A DNA stretch of 64,000 nt from Bradyrhizobium macuxiense (GTDB taxonomy: Bacteria; Pseudomonadota; Alphaproteobacteria; Rhizobiales; Xanthobacteraceae). The first letter of the stretch is position 1, and each line of letters opens with the position of its first letter. The translations under genes and the position numbers were made by a program. Of this stretch, positions 29,048-37,697 are shown one piece after another. The DNA lies in the NCBI RefSeq assembly GCF_007993935.1, contig NZ_VITY01000008.1:372001-436000 (forward strand). The letters are read 5' to 3'. The notes below the pieces were generated by a model. The model was given only the letters and a program-made list of their open reading frames with translations. It was not told the DNA's origin and did not search any database.

Positions 29048-29076
29048 TTGACGAAAACAGGGCGCTCCCTTATAAG
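29048..29076 (+). promoter_or_regulatory. Sigma-70-type promoter of the rpmH operon
   Basis: TTGACG, 17 bases, TATAAG: a near-consensus housekeeping promoter, the best seen in this window. Predicted transcription starts about 29083, giving a 130-base leader before rpmH. Strong expression fits a ribosomal protein gene. Confidence 0.75.
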
Positions 29077-29216
29077 CCGCGCCAACTGTCCGCGATGGCC
29101 CGGTTCTTGACCGGGGGCGGCTCATTTGGGGCCGTAACGGCTCGTTTGGGCCCGCCAGCATCACCGGACTCCATCTCAATATAACGGCAAATTGCCCGGT
29201 CAGCGGAGAATTACCC

Positions 29217-29351
29217 GTGAAGCGGACTTATCAACCCAGCAAACTGGTGCGCAAGCGCCGTCACGGCTTCCGCGCCCGTCTCGCCACGGCCGGCGGCCGC
29301 AAGGTTCTCGCTGCGCGTCGTGCGCGTGGCCGCAAGCGCCTGAGCGCCTGA
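29217..29351 (+). CDS. rpmH: 50S ribosomal protein L34
   Basis: A 44-residue basic protein beginning at GTG 29217: MKRTYQPSKLVRKRRHGFRA, then an Arg/Lys-rich tail ending GRKRLSA. This is the complete L34 sequence of alphaproteobacteria. GGAG lies eleven bases before the start. It heads the conserved rpmH-rnpA-yidC-engB order. Confidence 0.97.
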   Translation: MKRTYQPSKLVRKRRHGFRARLATAGGRKVLAARRARGRKRLSA

Positions 29352-29383
29352 GCCCGGACGTCTCCTCCCCGGAGATACCCATT

Positions 29384-29782
29384 ATGGATCGGCTGAGGCA
29401 GCGGGCGGATTTCCTCGCCGTTGCCAATGGCGCACGGGCGAATACCGCAGCTTTTGTGCTGCAGGGCCGCCGGCGCGACGATCAGGGCCCGATCCGCGTC
29501 GGCTATACCGTCACCAAGAAGAATGGCACCGCGACCGAGCGCAACCGCATTCGCCGCCGGCTTCGCGAAGTGATGAGACGGGTCGATGCCGTATTCATGC
29601 GGCCGCACCATGATTATGTGCTAGTCGGCCGTCGTGACGCGCTGACCCGCGACTTTGCGACCATGATTGACGACCTGCGGTCGGCGCTGCGCCGCCTCGA
29701 CCGGCCTGCTGCGCCCAAGACGGGTAACGACAAGGCAGGTAACAAACGCGCGCCCAATCCGAATGGAATGACGAGACCCTAA
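29384..29782 (+). CDS. rnpA: Ribonuclease P protein component
   Basis: A 132-residue protein from ATG 29384, which follows GGAG; the open frame upstream (to 29192) runs through rpmH and is a shadow. It has RLRQRADFLAV at the start, the phosphate-contacting GYTVTKKNGTA and the RNR motif ATERNRIRRRLREV. It binds the catalytic RNA and helps mature tRNA 5' ends. A basic, Pro/Asn-rich C-terminal tail of about 25 residues extends past the core. Confidence 0.96.
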   Translation: MDRLRQRADFLAVANGARANTAAFVLQGRRRDDQGPIRVGYTVTKKNGTATERNRIRRRLREVMRRVDAVFMRPHHDYVLVGRRDALTRDFATMIDDLRSALRRLDRPAAPKTGNDKAGNKRAPNPNGMTRP

Positions 29783-29785
29783 GAG

Positions 29786-31669
29786 ATGTCCGACAACCGC
29801 AACACGATCCTTGCCGTCATTCTGTCCGGCCTCGTCCTGATCGCCTGGCAATATTTCTACAATGTGCCGCAGATGGAGAAGCAGCGCGAGGCGCAGAAGC
29901 AGGCCGAGTTGCTGAAGCCGACGCCGCAGGCGACCCCGGGTGCCGCGCCTGGCGCAGCTCCTGGCGCCGCCCCCGGAGCCACGGCGACGCCATCCCCCGC
30001 ACCCGGCACGCCTGCCGCTGACGCGCCGGTGGCGAGCCGCGAGACGGTGCTCGCCTCAGGCCCGCGCATCAAGATCGACACTCCGCGCGTCATCGGCAGC
30101 ATCGCGCTGAAGGGCGCCCGGATCGACGATCTGGCGCTGGTCCAGTTCCGTGAGACGGTCGATCCCAAATCGCCGGCCGTGGTGCTGCTGTCGCCGTCCG
30201 GCACCGCCGAACCTTACTATGCCGAGTTCCTGTGGCTGACCGCGAACGGCGCGTCGGTGAAGACGCCGAACGCCGAAACCGTCTGGCAGCAGGAGGGATC
30301 GAACAGCCTGTCGCCGAGCACTCCGGTGGTTCTGAAATATGAGAACGGCCAGGGCCTGACCTTCCGCCGCACCATCGCGATCGACGATCGCTACCTCTTC
30401 ACGATCAAGGATGAGGTCAACAATCAAGGCAGCGCGCCGGTAACGCTGTATCCGTTCGGGCTGATCTCGCGCGGCGGCAAGCCGCCGGTCTCGGGTTACG
30501 CCATCCTGCACGAAGGCCCGATCGGCTATCTCGGCGACCAGGGCCTGCAGGAATTCACCTACAAGAACCTCGACGAAGCCAAGACCTCGACCGGCGGCAA
30601 TTCGCGCGGCGTCGTGTTCTCGAAGGTCACCGACGGCTGGCTCGGCATCACCGACAAATACTGGGCGACCGCGCTGCTGCCCGAGACCAACGCAACGCTC
30701 GAAAGCGCAAGGTTCACCACCGGCGACAAGCGCTACCAGGCCGACTACATGCTCGGCGCGCAGACCATTCCGATCGGCGGCACCGGCGTTGCCAATGCGC
30801 GGCTGTTCGCCGGCGCGAAGGAGGCCGCGACCGTCGGCCTCAACTTCCCGCTGGTCGGCTTCGGCGGCTACAACAAGCAGCTCGGCCTCAACCATTTCGA
30901 TCTGCTGATCGACTGGGGCCACTTCTACTTCATCACCAAGCCGATGTTCCTGGCGCTCGACTGGTTCTACCGCCTGGTCGGCAATTTCGGCATCGCGATC
31001 CTGTTGGTGACCGTGATCGTGAAGCTGTTGTTCTTCCCGCTCGCCAACAAGTCCTACGCCTCGATGGCGAAGATGAAGTCGGTACAGCCGCAGCTGCAGG
31101 CGCTGAAGGAACGCTATCCTGACGACCGCGTGAAGCAGCAGCAGGAGATGATGGAGATCTACAAGAAGGAGAAGATCAACCCGATCGCCGGTTGTCTTCC
31201 CGTCGCCTTGCAGATTCCGGTGTTCTTCTCGCTCTACAAGGTGCTGTTCATCACCATCGAAATGCGGCACGCGCCGTTCTTCGGCTGGATCAAGGACCTC
31301 TCGGCGCCCGATCCGACCAACCTGTTCACCCTGTTCGGGCTGATCCCATTCGATCCGATCGCGCTGCTCGGACCGCATTTCGGCGCCTACCTGGTGATGG
31401 GCATCTGGCCGATCATCATGGGCATCACGATGTGGGTGCAGATGAAGCTCAACCCGGCGCCGCCGGATCCGACCCAGAAGATCATCTTCGACTGGATGCC
31501 GCTGATCTTCACCTTCATGCTGGCCGGCTTCCCGGCGGGTCTCGTGATCTACTGGGCCTGGAACAACACGCTCTCGGTGCTGCAGCAGAGCTTCATCATG
31601 CGCAAGAACGGCGTGAAGGTGGAGTTGTTCGACAATCTGAAGTCGACGTTCGCCAAGAAGCCGACGTAG
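29786..31669 (+). CDS. yidC: Membrane protein insertase YidC
   Basis: A 627-residue inner-membrane insertase. TM1 (residues 6-24) is followed by a Pro/Ala-rich linker with TPGAAPGAAPGAAPGA repeats, then the periplasmic beta-sandwich domain (about 90-370) and the conserved five-helix core with NFGIAILLVTVIVKLLFFPL, QPQLQALKERYPDD and the arginine-containing groove region. It inserts and folds inner-membrane proteins with or without SecYEG. It starts three bases after rnpA and belongs to the rpmH operon. Confidence 0.97.
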   Translation: MSDNRNTILAVILSGLVLIAWQYFYNVPQMEKQREAQKQAELLKPTPQATPGAAPGAAPGAAPGATATPSPAPGTPAADAPVASRETVLASGPRIKIDTPRVIGSIALKGARIDDLALVQFRETVDPKSPAVVLLSPSGTAEPYYAEFLWLTANGASVKTPNAETVWQQEGSNSLSPSTPVVLKYENGQGLTFRRTIAIDDRYLFTIKDEVNNQGSAPVTLYPFGLISRGGKPPVSGYAILHEGPIGYLGDQGLQEFTYKNLDEAKTSTGGNSRGVVFSKVTDGWLGITDKYWATALLPETNATLESARFTTGDKRYQADYMLGAQTIPIGGTGVANARLFAGAKEAATVGLNFPLVGFGGYNKQLGLNHFDLLIDWGHFYFITKPMFLALDWFYRLVGNFGIAILLVTVIVKLLFFPLANKSYASMAKMKSVQPQLQALKERYPDDRVKQQQEMMEIYKKEKINPIAGCLPVALQIPVFFSLYKVLFITIEMRHAPFFGWIKDLSAPDPTNLFTLFGLIPFDPIALLGPHFGAYLVMGIWPIIMGITMWVQMKLNPAPPDPTQKIIFDWMPLIFTFMLAGFPAGLVIYWAWNNTLSVLQQSFIMRKNGVKVELFDNLKSTFAKKPT

Positions 31670-31676
31670 GTAGCAC

Positions 31677-31761
31677 CGTCATTGCGAGCGAAGCGAAGCA
31701 ATCCACGCCTCCACACGGGGACAGATGGATTGCTTCGTCGCTTCGCTCCTCGCAATGACGG
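31677..31761. repeat. Intergenic palindrome (CGTCATTGCGAG family)
   Basis: The ends CCGTCATTGCGAG and CTCGCAATGACGG are perfect complements, and the next parts (CGAAGCGAAGCAATCCA / TGGATTGCTTCG) extend the pairing into a long hairpin. It fills the yidC-engB spacer. The family is widespread in Bradyrhizobiaceae. Confidence 0.85.
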
Positions 31762-31782
31762 AACGAGAGCGAGCCCCCGCGC

Positions 31783-32436
31783 ATGACCACCGAACCCGAT
31801 GCGGAGCTGATCGAGCAGGGGCGCAAGCTGTTCGCCGGCGACTGGCGCTTCATCTGGGCCTCGCCCTCGATCGAGACGCTGCCGCCGATGGCCGGCCTCG
31901 AGGTCGCCTTTGCCGGCCGCTCGAATGTCGGCAAATCGAGCCTGATCAACGCGCTGACCGGCCGCAGCGCGCTCGCGCGTACCTCGCATACGCCGGGCCG
32001 CACCCAGGAACTGATCTTTTTCGAGGGCCCGGAGAACTCGAACTTCCGCCTGGTCGACATGCCCGGCTACGGCTACGCCTCGGCCCCCAAGACCAAGGTG
32101 GCGTCGTGGACGGCGCTGATCCACAAATTCCTGCTCGGGCGCGCGACGCTGGCGCGGGTCTATGTGCTGATCGACGCGCGCCACGGCATCAAGGACGTCG
32201 ATCTCGACGTGCTGAAGACGCTGGATAAATCCGCGGTCAGCTACCAGGTCGTGCTGACCAAGGTCGATCAGGTCAAGGCCGGCGAACTGAAGACCACGAT
32301 CGCCGATACCATCGCGACGCTGGCAAAGCATCCCGCCGCGTTCCCCGAGGTGCTGGTGACTTCGTCGCGCACCGGCGACGGCATGCCGGAGTTGCGGGCC
32401 GCCATGGTGCGCCTGATCGAGGAACGGCGCCGATGA
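31783..32436 (+). CDS. engB: Ribosome-assembly GTPase EngB (YihA)
   Basis: A 217-residue TrmE-Era-EngA-like GTPase: G1 GRSNVGKSS, switch G2 RTSHTPGRTQ, G3 DMPGYG, G4 TKVD. It helps 50S subunit maturation and is essential in many bacteria. A 40-residue N-terminal segment precedes the G domain. Its stop overlaps the next start (ATGA). Confidence 0.96.
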   Translation: MTTEPDAELIEQGRKLFAGDWRFIWASPSIETLPPMAGLEVAFAGRSNVGKSSLINALTGRSALARTSHTPGRTQELIFFEGPENSNFRLVDMPGYGYASAPKTKVASWTALIHKFLLGRATLARVYVLIDARHGIKDVDLDVLKTLDKSAVSYQVVLTKVDQVKAGELKTTIADTIATLAKHPAAFPEVLVTSSRTGDGMPELRAAMVRLIEERRR

Positions 32437-32801
32437 ACGGCGCATCCCGCCTTCTGATCGTCTGTGCCGCCATCATGGGCGCCTGCGGCGTGATATTGGC
32501 GGCGGCCGCGGCCCATTTGCCCGACGCGACGCGGCTGGCGGCGGCATCTTCGATGCTGTTGTTCCATGCACCGGCCGCCATCGCGACGATTGCGGCCGCG
32601 GACCGTGCGATCGTTCATCCCAAGCTCGGATTCGTGGCAGCGGCCGGCTTCGTCATCGCGGCGTCATTGTTCGCGGGCGACCTGGTGCTGCGCCAATATG
32701 CCGGCCATGGATTGTTTCCGATGGCCGCCCCGACTGGCGGAACGCTGCTGATCCTGAGCTGGCTGGTGCTGGCGGTTTCGGCCATGTGGCCGAGGCGTTG
32801 A
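32433..32801 (+). CDS. DUF423-family small membrane protein
   Basis: A 122-residue protein with four hydrophobic segments (LLIVCAAIMGACGVILAAAAAH; MLLFHAPAAIATIAAA; GFVAAAGFVIAASLFAGDLVL; GGTLLILSWLVLAVSAMW). The FAGDLVLRQ and MAAPTGGTLLILSWL parts are typical of DUF423 (YgdD) proteins. Function unknown. It overlaps engB by four bases and should be cotranslated. Confidence 0.85.
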   Translation: MNGASRLLIVCAAIMGACGVILAAAAAHLPDATRLAAASSMLLFHAPAAIATIAAADRAIVHPKLGFVAAAGFVIAASLFAGDLVLRQYAGHGLFPMAAPTGGTLLILSWLVLAVSAMWPRR

Positions 32802-32804
32802 ACC

Positions 32805-32922
32805 GTAGCCCGGATGGAGCCAACGGGTCGCGCGAACGCGCGCCCGATGACAGGCTCAGCGAAATCCGGGAATCGTGCCGCGGGCGGAGATCCCGGATTG
32901 CGCTTCGCTTCATCCGGGCTAC
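32805..32922. repeat. Intergenic palindrome (GTAGCCCGGATG family)
   Basis: The element begins GTAGCCCGGATG and ends CATCCGGGCTAC, with further internal pairing. It lies between the DUF423 gene and argB. Confidence 0.85.
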
Positions 32923-33012
32923 AGATACGACGAATACCTCTCCCGCTTTGCGCCCTGCCCGGCAATCAGATAGAACCGCGCCCGTCCCTCCGCTGACGAT
33001 GAGACCCGCCCC

Positions 33013-33906
33013 ATGACCGACCAGCACATCAGCCCGCTCGATCAGGCCCGCATCCTGTCCGAGGCGCTCCCGCACATGCAGGAGTATGACGAGGAAACCA
33101 TCGTCATCAAGTATGGCGGCCATGCCATGGGCGCCGAGGACACCGCCAAGGCGTTCGCGCGCGACATCGTGCTGCTCGAGCAGACCGCGATCAATCCGGT
33201 GGTCGTGCATGGCGGCGGGCCGCAGATCGCGACCATGCTGAAGCGGCTCGGCATCCAGTCGGAATTCGCCGCCGGCCTGCGCATCACCGACGCCGCCACC
33301 ATCGAGATCGTCGAGATGGTGCTGGCCGGCTCGGTCAACAAGCAGATCGTCGGTTACATCAATGAAGCCGGCGGCAAGGCCGTGGGCCTCTCCGGCAAGG
33401 ACGGCAACATGGTGAAGGCGTCGAAGACGACCCGCACCATGGTCGATCCCGATTCCAACATCGAGAAGGCGGTCGATCTCGGCTTCGTCGGCGATCCCGA
33501 AAAGGTCGACCTGACGCTGCTCAACCAGCTGATCGGCTATGAGCTGATCCCGGTGCTGGCGCCGCTGGCGACCTCGCAGGACGGCCAGACGCTGAACATC
33601 AACGCCGACACCTTTGCCGGCGCGATCGCGGGCGCGCTGAAGGCCAAGCGCCTGCTGCTGCTGACCGACGTACCCGGCGTGCTCGACAAGTCCAAGAAGC
33701 TGATTCCGGACCTGTCGATCAAGGAAGCCCGCAAGCTGATCGCCGACGGCACGATCTCCGGCGGCATGATCCCGAAGGTCGAGACCTGCATCTACGCGCT
33801 CGAACAGGGCGTGCAAGGCGTCGTCATCATCGACGGCAAGACGCAGCACGCGGTGCTGCTCGAGCTCTTCACCAACCAAGGCACCGGCACGCTGATCCAC
33901 AAGTAA
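33013..33906 (+). CDS. argB: Acetylglutamate kinase
   Basis: A 297-residue amino-acid kinase that phosphorylates N-acetylglutamate, step two of arginine synthesis. Motifs: KYGGHAMG, VVHGGGPQIATMLKRLGI, FAAGLRITD, NINADTFAGAIAGALKA, LLLTDVPGVLD and GGMIPKVETC. The regulatory N-terminal helix (LDQARILSEALPHMQEYDEETIVI) suggests arginine feedback and possibly PII control. Its stop shares one base with the next start. Confidence 0.96.
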   Translation: MTDQHISPLDQARILSEALPHMQEYDEETIVIKYGGHAMGAEDTAKAFARDIVLLEQTAINPVVVHGGGPQIATMLKRLGIQSEFAAGLRITDAATIEIVEMVLAGSVNKQIVGYINEAGGKAVGLSGKDGNMVKASKTTRTMVDPDSNIEKAVDLGFVGDPEKVDLTLLNQLIGYELIPVLAPLATSQDGQTLNINADTFAGAIAGALKAKRLLLLTDVPGVLDKSKKLIPDLSIKEARKLIADGTISGGMIPKVETCIYALEQGVQGVVIIDGKTQHAVLLELFTNQGTGTLIHK

Positions 33907-34979
33907 TGGCAGACGCGGCAGCGCGAATGAAGGCCGCCATCGCGGGACGCACGGCGAGGATTCCTCGCCGGTCGCCGGCGACGCGGCTCGCGATGTCGCT
34001 GCCGGCCGCGCTGGTGTCGTTCCTGTTCTCGGCGGCGCCGGCGCATGCCGACCTCAAGCTCTGCAACCGCATGAGCTATGTGATCGAGGCCGCGATCGGT
34101 ATCGATGACAAGGCCGCAACCGCAACCCGCGGCTGGTTCCGCATCGATCCCGCGACCTGCCGCGTCGTCGTGCAGGGTGCACTCACCGCCGACCGCGTGC
34201 TGCTCAACGCCCGGGCGCTCGGCGTCTACGGCGCCTCGCCGATCCCGCAGAACGGGACTGACACGCTCTGCGTCGCGCAGGACAATTTCGTGATCGCCGC
34301 CGCGCGGCAATGCCGCTCCGGCCAGACGCCGGCGCAGTTTACCCAGATCACGCCGACGCAGAGCGATGACGGCAACCTTGTCGCCTACCTTGCCGAAGAC
34401 AGCGAATATGACGACGAGCAGGCGCGGCTCGCCGGCATCCAGCGCCTCTTGGTGATCGCGGGTTACGACGCGGCGCCGATCGACGGCGTCGACGGGCCGA
34501 AGACCCAGAGCGCGCTGTCGGCCTTCCTCAAGAGCCGCGGGCTCGCCAGCGACATCGTGCAGTCGGCGAACTTCTTCACAACGATGGTCGACGCCGTGCA
34601 GAAACCGTCGCCGACGGGGCTGACCTGGTGCAACGACACGCAGTACAAGGTGATGGCCTCGGTTGCGACCGACGACGGCAAGGCCGTGACCAGCCGCGGC
34701 TGGTATCGGATCGATCCCGGCAAGTGCCTGCATCCCGACGTCACGGGCACGCCGAAGCAGATCTATTCCTTCGCCGAAGCGGTCGACAACGACAACCGCG
34801 CCATCCGCATCAAGGACAAGCCGCTGAACTGGGGCGGCGCGGTGCAACTCTGCACCCGCGACAGCAAGTTCGAGGTCAACGAGCAGGGTGACTGCGCCAC
34901 CCGCGGTCTCACCGCGCTCGGCTTCACCACCGTCGACATGACCAGCGGCGGCAAGACGCTGCGCTTTGCGATGCCGTGA
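33906..34979 (+). CDS. Exported protein with two DUF1036 modules
   Basis: A 357-residue protein with a long N-terminal basic stretch and a hydrophobic signal (LPAALVSFLFSAAPAHA, cleaved about residue 48). Two DUF1036-like modules follow: LKLCNRMSYVIEAAIGI...RGWFRIDPATC and LTWCNDTQYKVMASVAT...RGWYRIDPGKC. Between them lies a peptidoglycan-binding-like part, LLVIAGYDAAPIDGVDGPKTQSALSAF, as in PG_binding_1 domains. The cysteines are paired in each module, as expected for the periplasm. The ATG overlaps the argB stop by one base. Role likely in the cell envelope; not known. Confidence 0.8.
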   Translation: MADAAARMKAAIAGRTARIPRRSPATRLAMSLPAALVSFLFSAAPAHADLKLCNRMSYVIEAAIGIDDKAATATRGWFRIDPATCRVVVQGALTADRVLLNARALGVYGASPIPQNGTDTLCVAQDNFVIAAARQCRSGQTPAQFTQITPTQSDDGNLVAYLAEDSEYDDEQARLAGIQRLLVIAGYDAAPIDGVDGPKTQSALSAFLKSRGLASDIVQSANFFTTMVDAVQKPSPTGLTWCNDTQYKVMASVATDDGKAVTSRGWYRIDPGKCLHPDVTGTPKQIYSFAEAVDNDNRAIRIKDKPLNWGGAVQLCTRDSKFEVNEQGDCATRGLTALGFTTVDMTSGGKTLRFAMP

Positions 34980-34989
34980 TGATTACTTT

Positions 34990-35128
34990 CGTCGTCCCTG
35001 CGAAAGCAGGGACCCATAACCACAGGCCGGTGTTTTGCAGTTGTCTATGACCCCAAGCGAAGGTTACTTCCGCCTTGCTCAACAATATCAGTCACGGAGT
35101 ATGGGTCCCTGCTTTCGCAGGGACGACG
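34990..35128. repeat. Intergenic palindrome, CCCTGC subfamily
   Basis: Left end CGTCGTCCCTGCGAAAGCAG, right end CTGCTTTCGCAGGGACGACG. Each end is itself a hairpin with an 8-bp stem and a GAAA/TTTC loop, and the two ends also pair with each other. It lies just before the pyrimidine 5'-nucleotidase gene. Confidence 0.9.
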
Positions 35129-35141
35129 GGTGGAGAAAGCC

Positions 35142-35840
35142 ATGACTAAAACTCCCCGCAGCTTCGGCCATGTCGAAACCTGGGTGTTCGACCTCGACAA
35201 CACACTGTACCCGCATCACGTCAACCTGTGGCAGCAGGTCGATGCGCGGATCGGCGAGTTCGTCGGCAATTGGCTGAAGATCTCGCCCGAGGAGGCGCGG
35301 CGGCTACAGAAGGACTATTACCTGCGCTACGGCACCACGATGCGCGGCATGATGACCGAGCACGGCGTGCAGGCCGACGACTATCTCGCCTATGTGCACA
35401 AGATCGACCACTCGCCGCTGCAGCCGAATCCGGAGATGGGGGCTGCGATCGCCAAACTGCCGGGGCGCAAGCTGATCCTGACCAACGGCTCGGTCGACCA
35501 TGTCGATGCGGTGCTCGGCCGGCTCGGCATCGGCCATCATTTCGACGGCGTGTTCGACATCATCGCCGCCGATCTCGAGCCGAAGCCGGCGCCGCAGACC
35601 TACCAGAAGTTCCTCAAGCTGCACGACGTCGATCCGGCGAAAGCCGCGATGTTCGAAGACCTCGCGCGCAATCTGGTGGTGCCGCATGAACTCGGCATGA
35701 CCACCGTGCTGGTCGTGCCCGACGGCAGCCAGGAGGTGGTGCGCGAGACCTGGGAGCTCGAAGGCCGCGACGCCGCTTATGTCGACCATGTCACGGACGA
35801 TCTCACCGGATTCTTGCAGCGGCTGAACGGAAAGCCCTGA
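35142..35840 (+). CDS. HAD-family pyrimidine 5'-nucleotidase
   Basis: A 232-residue haloacid-dehalogenase-type phosphatase of the Pyr-5-nucltdase (SDT1-like) group. HAD motif I is VFDLDNTLYP near residue 18, motif II LILTNGS, and motif III/IV KPAPQTYQKFL and MFEDLARNL. The family dephosphorylates UMP and CMP or similar metabolites. ATG 35142 follows GGAGAAAG and is preferred to GTG 35130. The palindromic element ends 13 bases before it. Confidence 0.88.
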   Translation: MTKTPRSFGHVETWVFDLDNTLYPHHVNLWQQVDARIGEFVGNWLKISPEEARRLQKDYYLRYGTTMRGMMTEHGVQADDYLAYVHKIDHSPLQPNPEMGAAIAKLPGRKLILTNGSVDHVDAVLGRLGIGHHFDGVFDIIAADLEPKPAPQTYQKFLKLHDVDPAKAAMFEDLARNLVVPHELGMTTVLVVPDGSQEVVRETWELEGRDAAYVDHVTDDLTGFLQRLNGKP

Positions 35841-35851
35841 TCTCTCCGTAG

Positions 35852-35972
35852 CGTCGTCCCGGCGAAGGCCGGGACCCATTGCCCCGAATGTCAGTGATGA
35901 GGCACGCTGGGGCCGCAGCGTATAACCCAACCAAGATTTGTGGTTATGGGTCCCGGCCTTCGCCGGGACGAC
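35852..35972. repeat. Intergenic palindrome, CCCGGC subfamily
   Basis: Left end CGTCGTCCCGGCGAAGGCCG, right end CGGCCTTCGCCGGGACGAC. It has the same layout as the CCCTGC elements, with the stem changed from CTGC/GCAG to CGGC/GCCG on both sides. It lies between the nucleotidase and dapD. Confidence 0.88.
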
Positions 35973-36062
35973 AATGGGGTTTGCCTTGACTCCACGGCCC
36001 CAAATTCCGAAAAAGCCCGGCAAAATTCCTCTGATATCCCGATACGCCCAAGGATTGTCCCG

Positions 36063-36908
<846 letters not shown>

Positions 36909-36935
36909 TCGAACCTCCGCAATGGCTGTCCATCA

Positions 36936-36980
36936 CCGTCACCCCCGCGCAAAGGCTTCGCCTTTGCGCGGGGGTGACGG
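36936..36980. terminator. Perfect 20-bp hairpin after dapD
   Basis: Two perfectly complementary 20-base arms (36936-36955 and 36961-36980) enclose a 5-base loop CTTCG (36956-36960), 28 bases after the dapD stop. There is no U-tract, so it is better read as an RNA-stabilising or palindromic element than a classic terminator. Confidence 0.6.
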
Positions 36981-37015
36981 ATCACATTTCGAACCAAGCA
37001 CCTCTCCAAAACGAC

Positions 37016-37056
37016 AAAACTCCGGGCCGCGAAACATTGCCGCCGTCCGGAGTTTT
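37016..37056 (+). promoter_or_regulatory. Hairpin covering the DUF805 ribosome-binding site
   Basis: Arms AAAACTCCGG (37016-37025) and CCGGAGTTTT (37047-37056) are perfectly complementary and followed by TT, then C and the ATG at 37060. The only Shine-Dalgarno (GGAG, 37049-37052) lies in the 3' arm. The structure is both a Rho-independent terminator in form and a translational block if read through. Confidence 0.6.
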
Positions 37057-37059
37057 TTC

Positions 37060-37680
37060 ATGGACTGGGCCAATTACCTGTTCGGCTTCAAGGGCCGCGT
37101 CAACCGGGCCAAGTTCTGGCTCGGAGTGCTGATCATCGTCTGCTGGATGATGTTCCTGGCCGCGCTCGTGGTCCTAGCCGGCCTCGGCGGCAAGACCGGC
37201 TCGTTTGGCTTCAACATCGACGACATCTTCCGGGCCTTCGACCCCGACAGCTACAAATCACTGACATGGGCCGGATTGCCGGCGCTGCTGGTCAAGGCCT
37301 GCGGAACGTTCTTGTTCGTCTGGGTCTATATCGCGGTCTCGATCAAGCGCCTGCACGACCGCGACAAGAGCGGCTGGTGGATGGTGCCGTACTTCGTCCT
37401 CCCCGGCCTCATGAGCCAATTCTCGGATCGCCTTCCAGACCAATCCTATTTGATGGCGGCTGCGGGCATGATCGTCTTCGTGCTCTATGTCTGGGGCTTC
37501 ATCGAGCTCGCCTTCCTGCGCGGCACGAGTTACCCCAACCGCTACGGTCCCAATCCGCTGGGAAAAACCCATGTGAGCCGCGGAGGCGGCCGCGGCACTG
37601 GGTCGCGCTCCACGCAGGGCTGGGATCAGCAAAGCGAGCTCGATATCGTGCCGCACAAAGCTGGTCCACCCGCGGTGTGA
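37060..37680 (+). CDS. DUF805-family membrane protein
   Basis: A 206-residue inner-membrane protein. The DUF805 signature NYLFGFKGRVNRAKFWLGVL opens it; helices follow, and VYIAVSIKRLHDRDKSGWWM is the second family hallmark. It ends with a soluble, Gly/Ser-rich tail of about 45 residues. ATG 37060 is chosen because it carries GGAG at 37049; upstream codons belong to the spacer. Function unknown; the dapD-DUF805-dapE order suggests a link to cell-wall precursor supply only by position. Confidence 0.88.
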   Translation: MDWANYLFGFKGRVNRAKFWLGVLIIVCWMMFLAALVVLAGLGGKTGSFGFNIDDIFRAFDPDSYKSLTWAGLPALLVKACGTFLFVWVYIAVSIKRLHDRDKSGWWMVPYFVLPGLMSQFSDRLPDQSYLMAAAGMIVFVLYVWGFIELAFLRGTSYPNRYGPNPLGKTHVSRGGGRGTGSRSTQGWDQQSELDIVPHKAGPPAV

Positions 37681-37697
37681 CGTGTTAAGCGAGGCGC

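Noticed and set aside
28853..29216. AT-rich spacer before rpmH as an origin of replication
   Set aside because: No dnaA or dnaN gene is adjacent and no cluster of DnaA boxes was seen; in alphaproteobacteria rpmH is often away from oriC.
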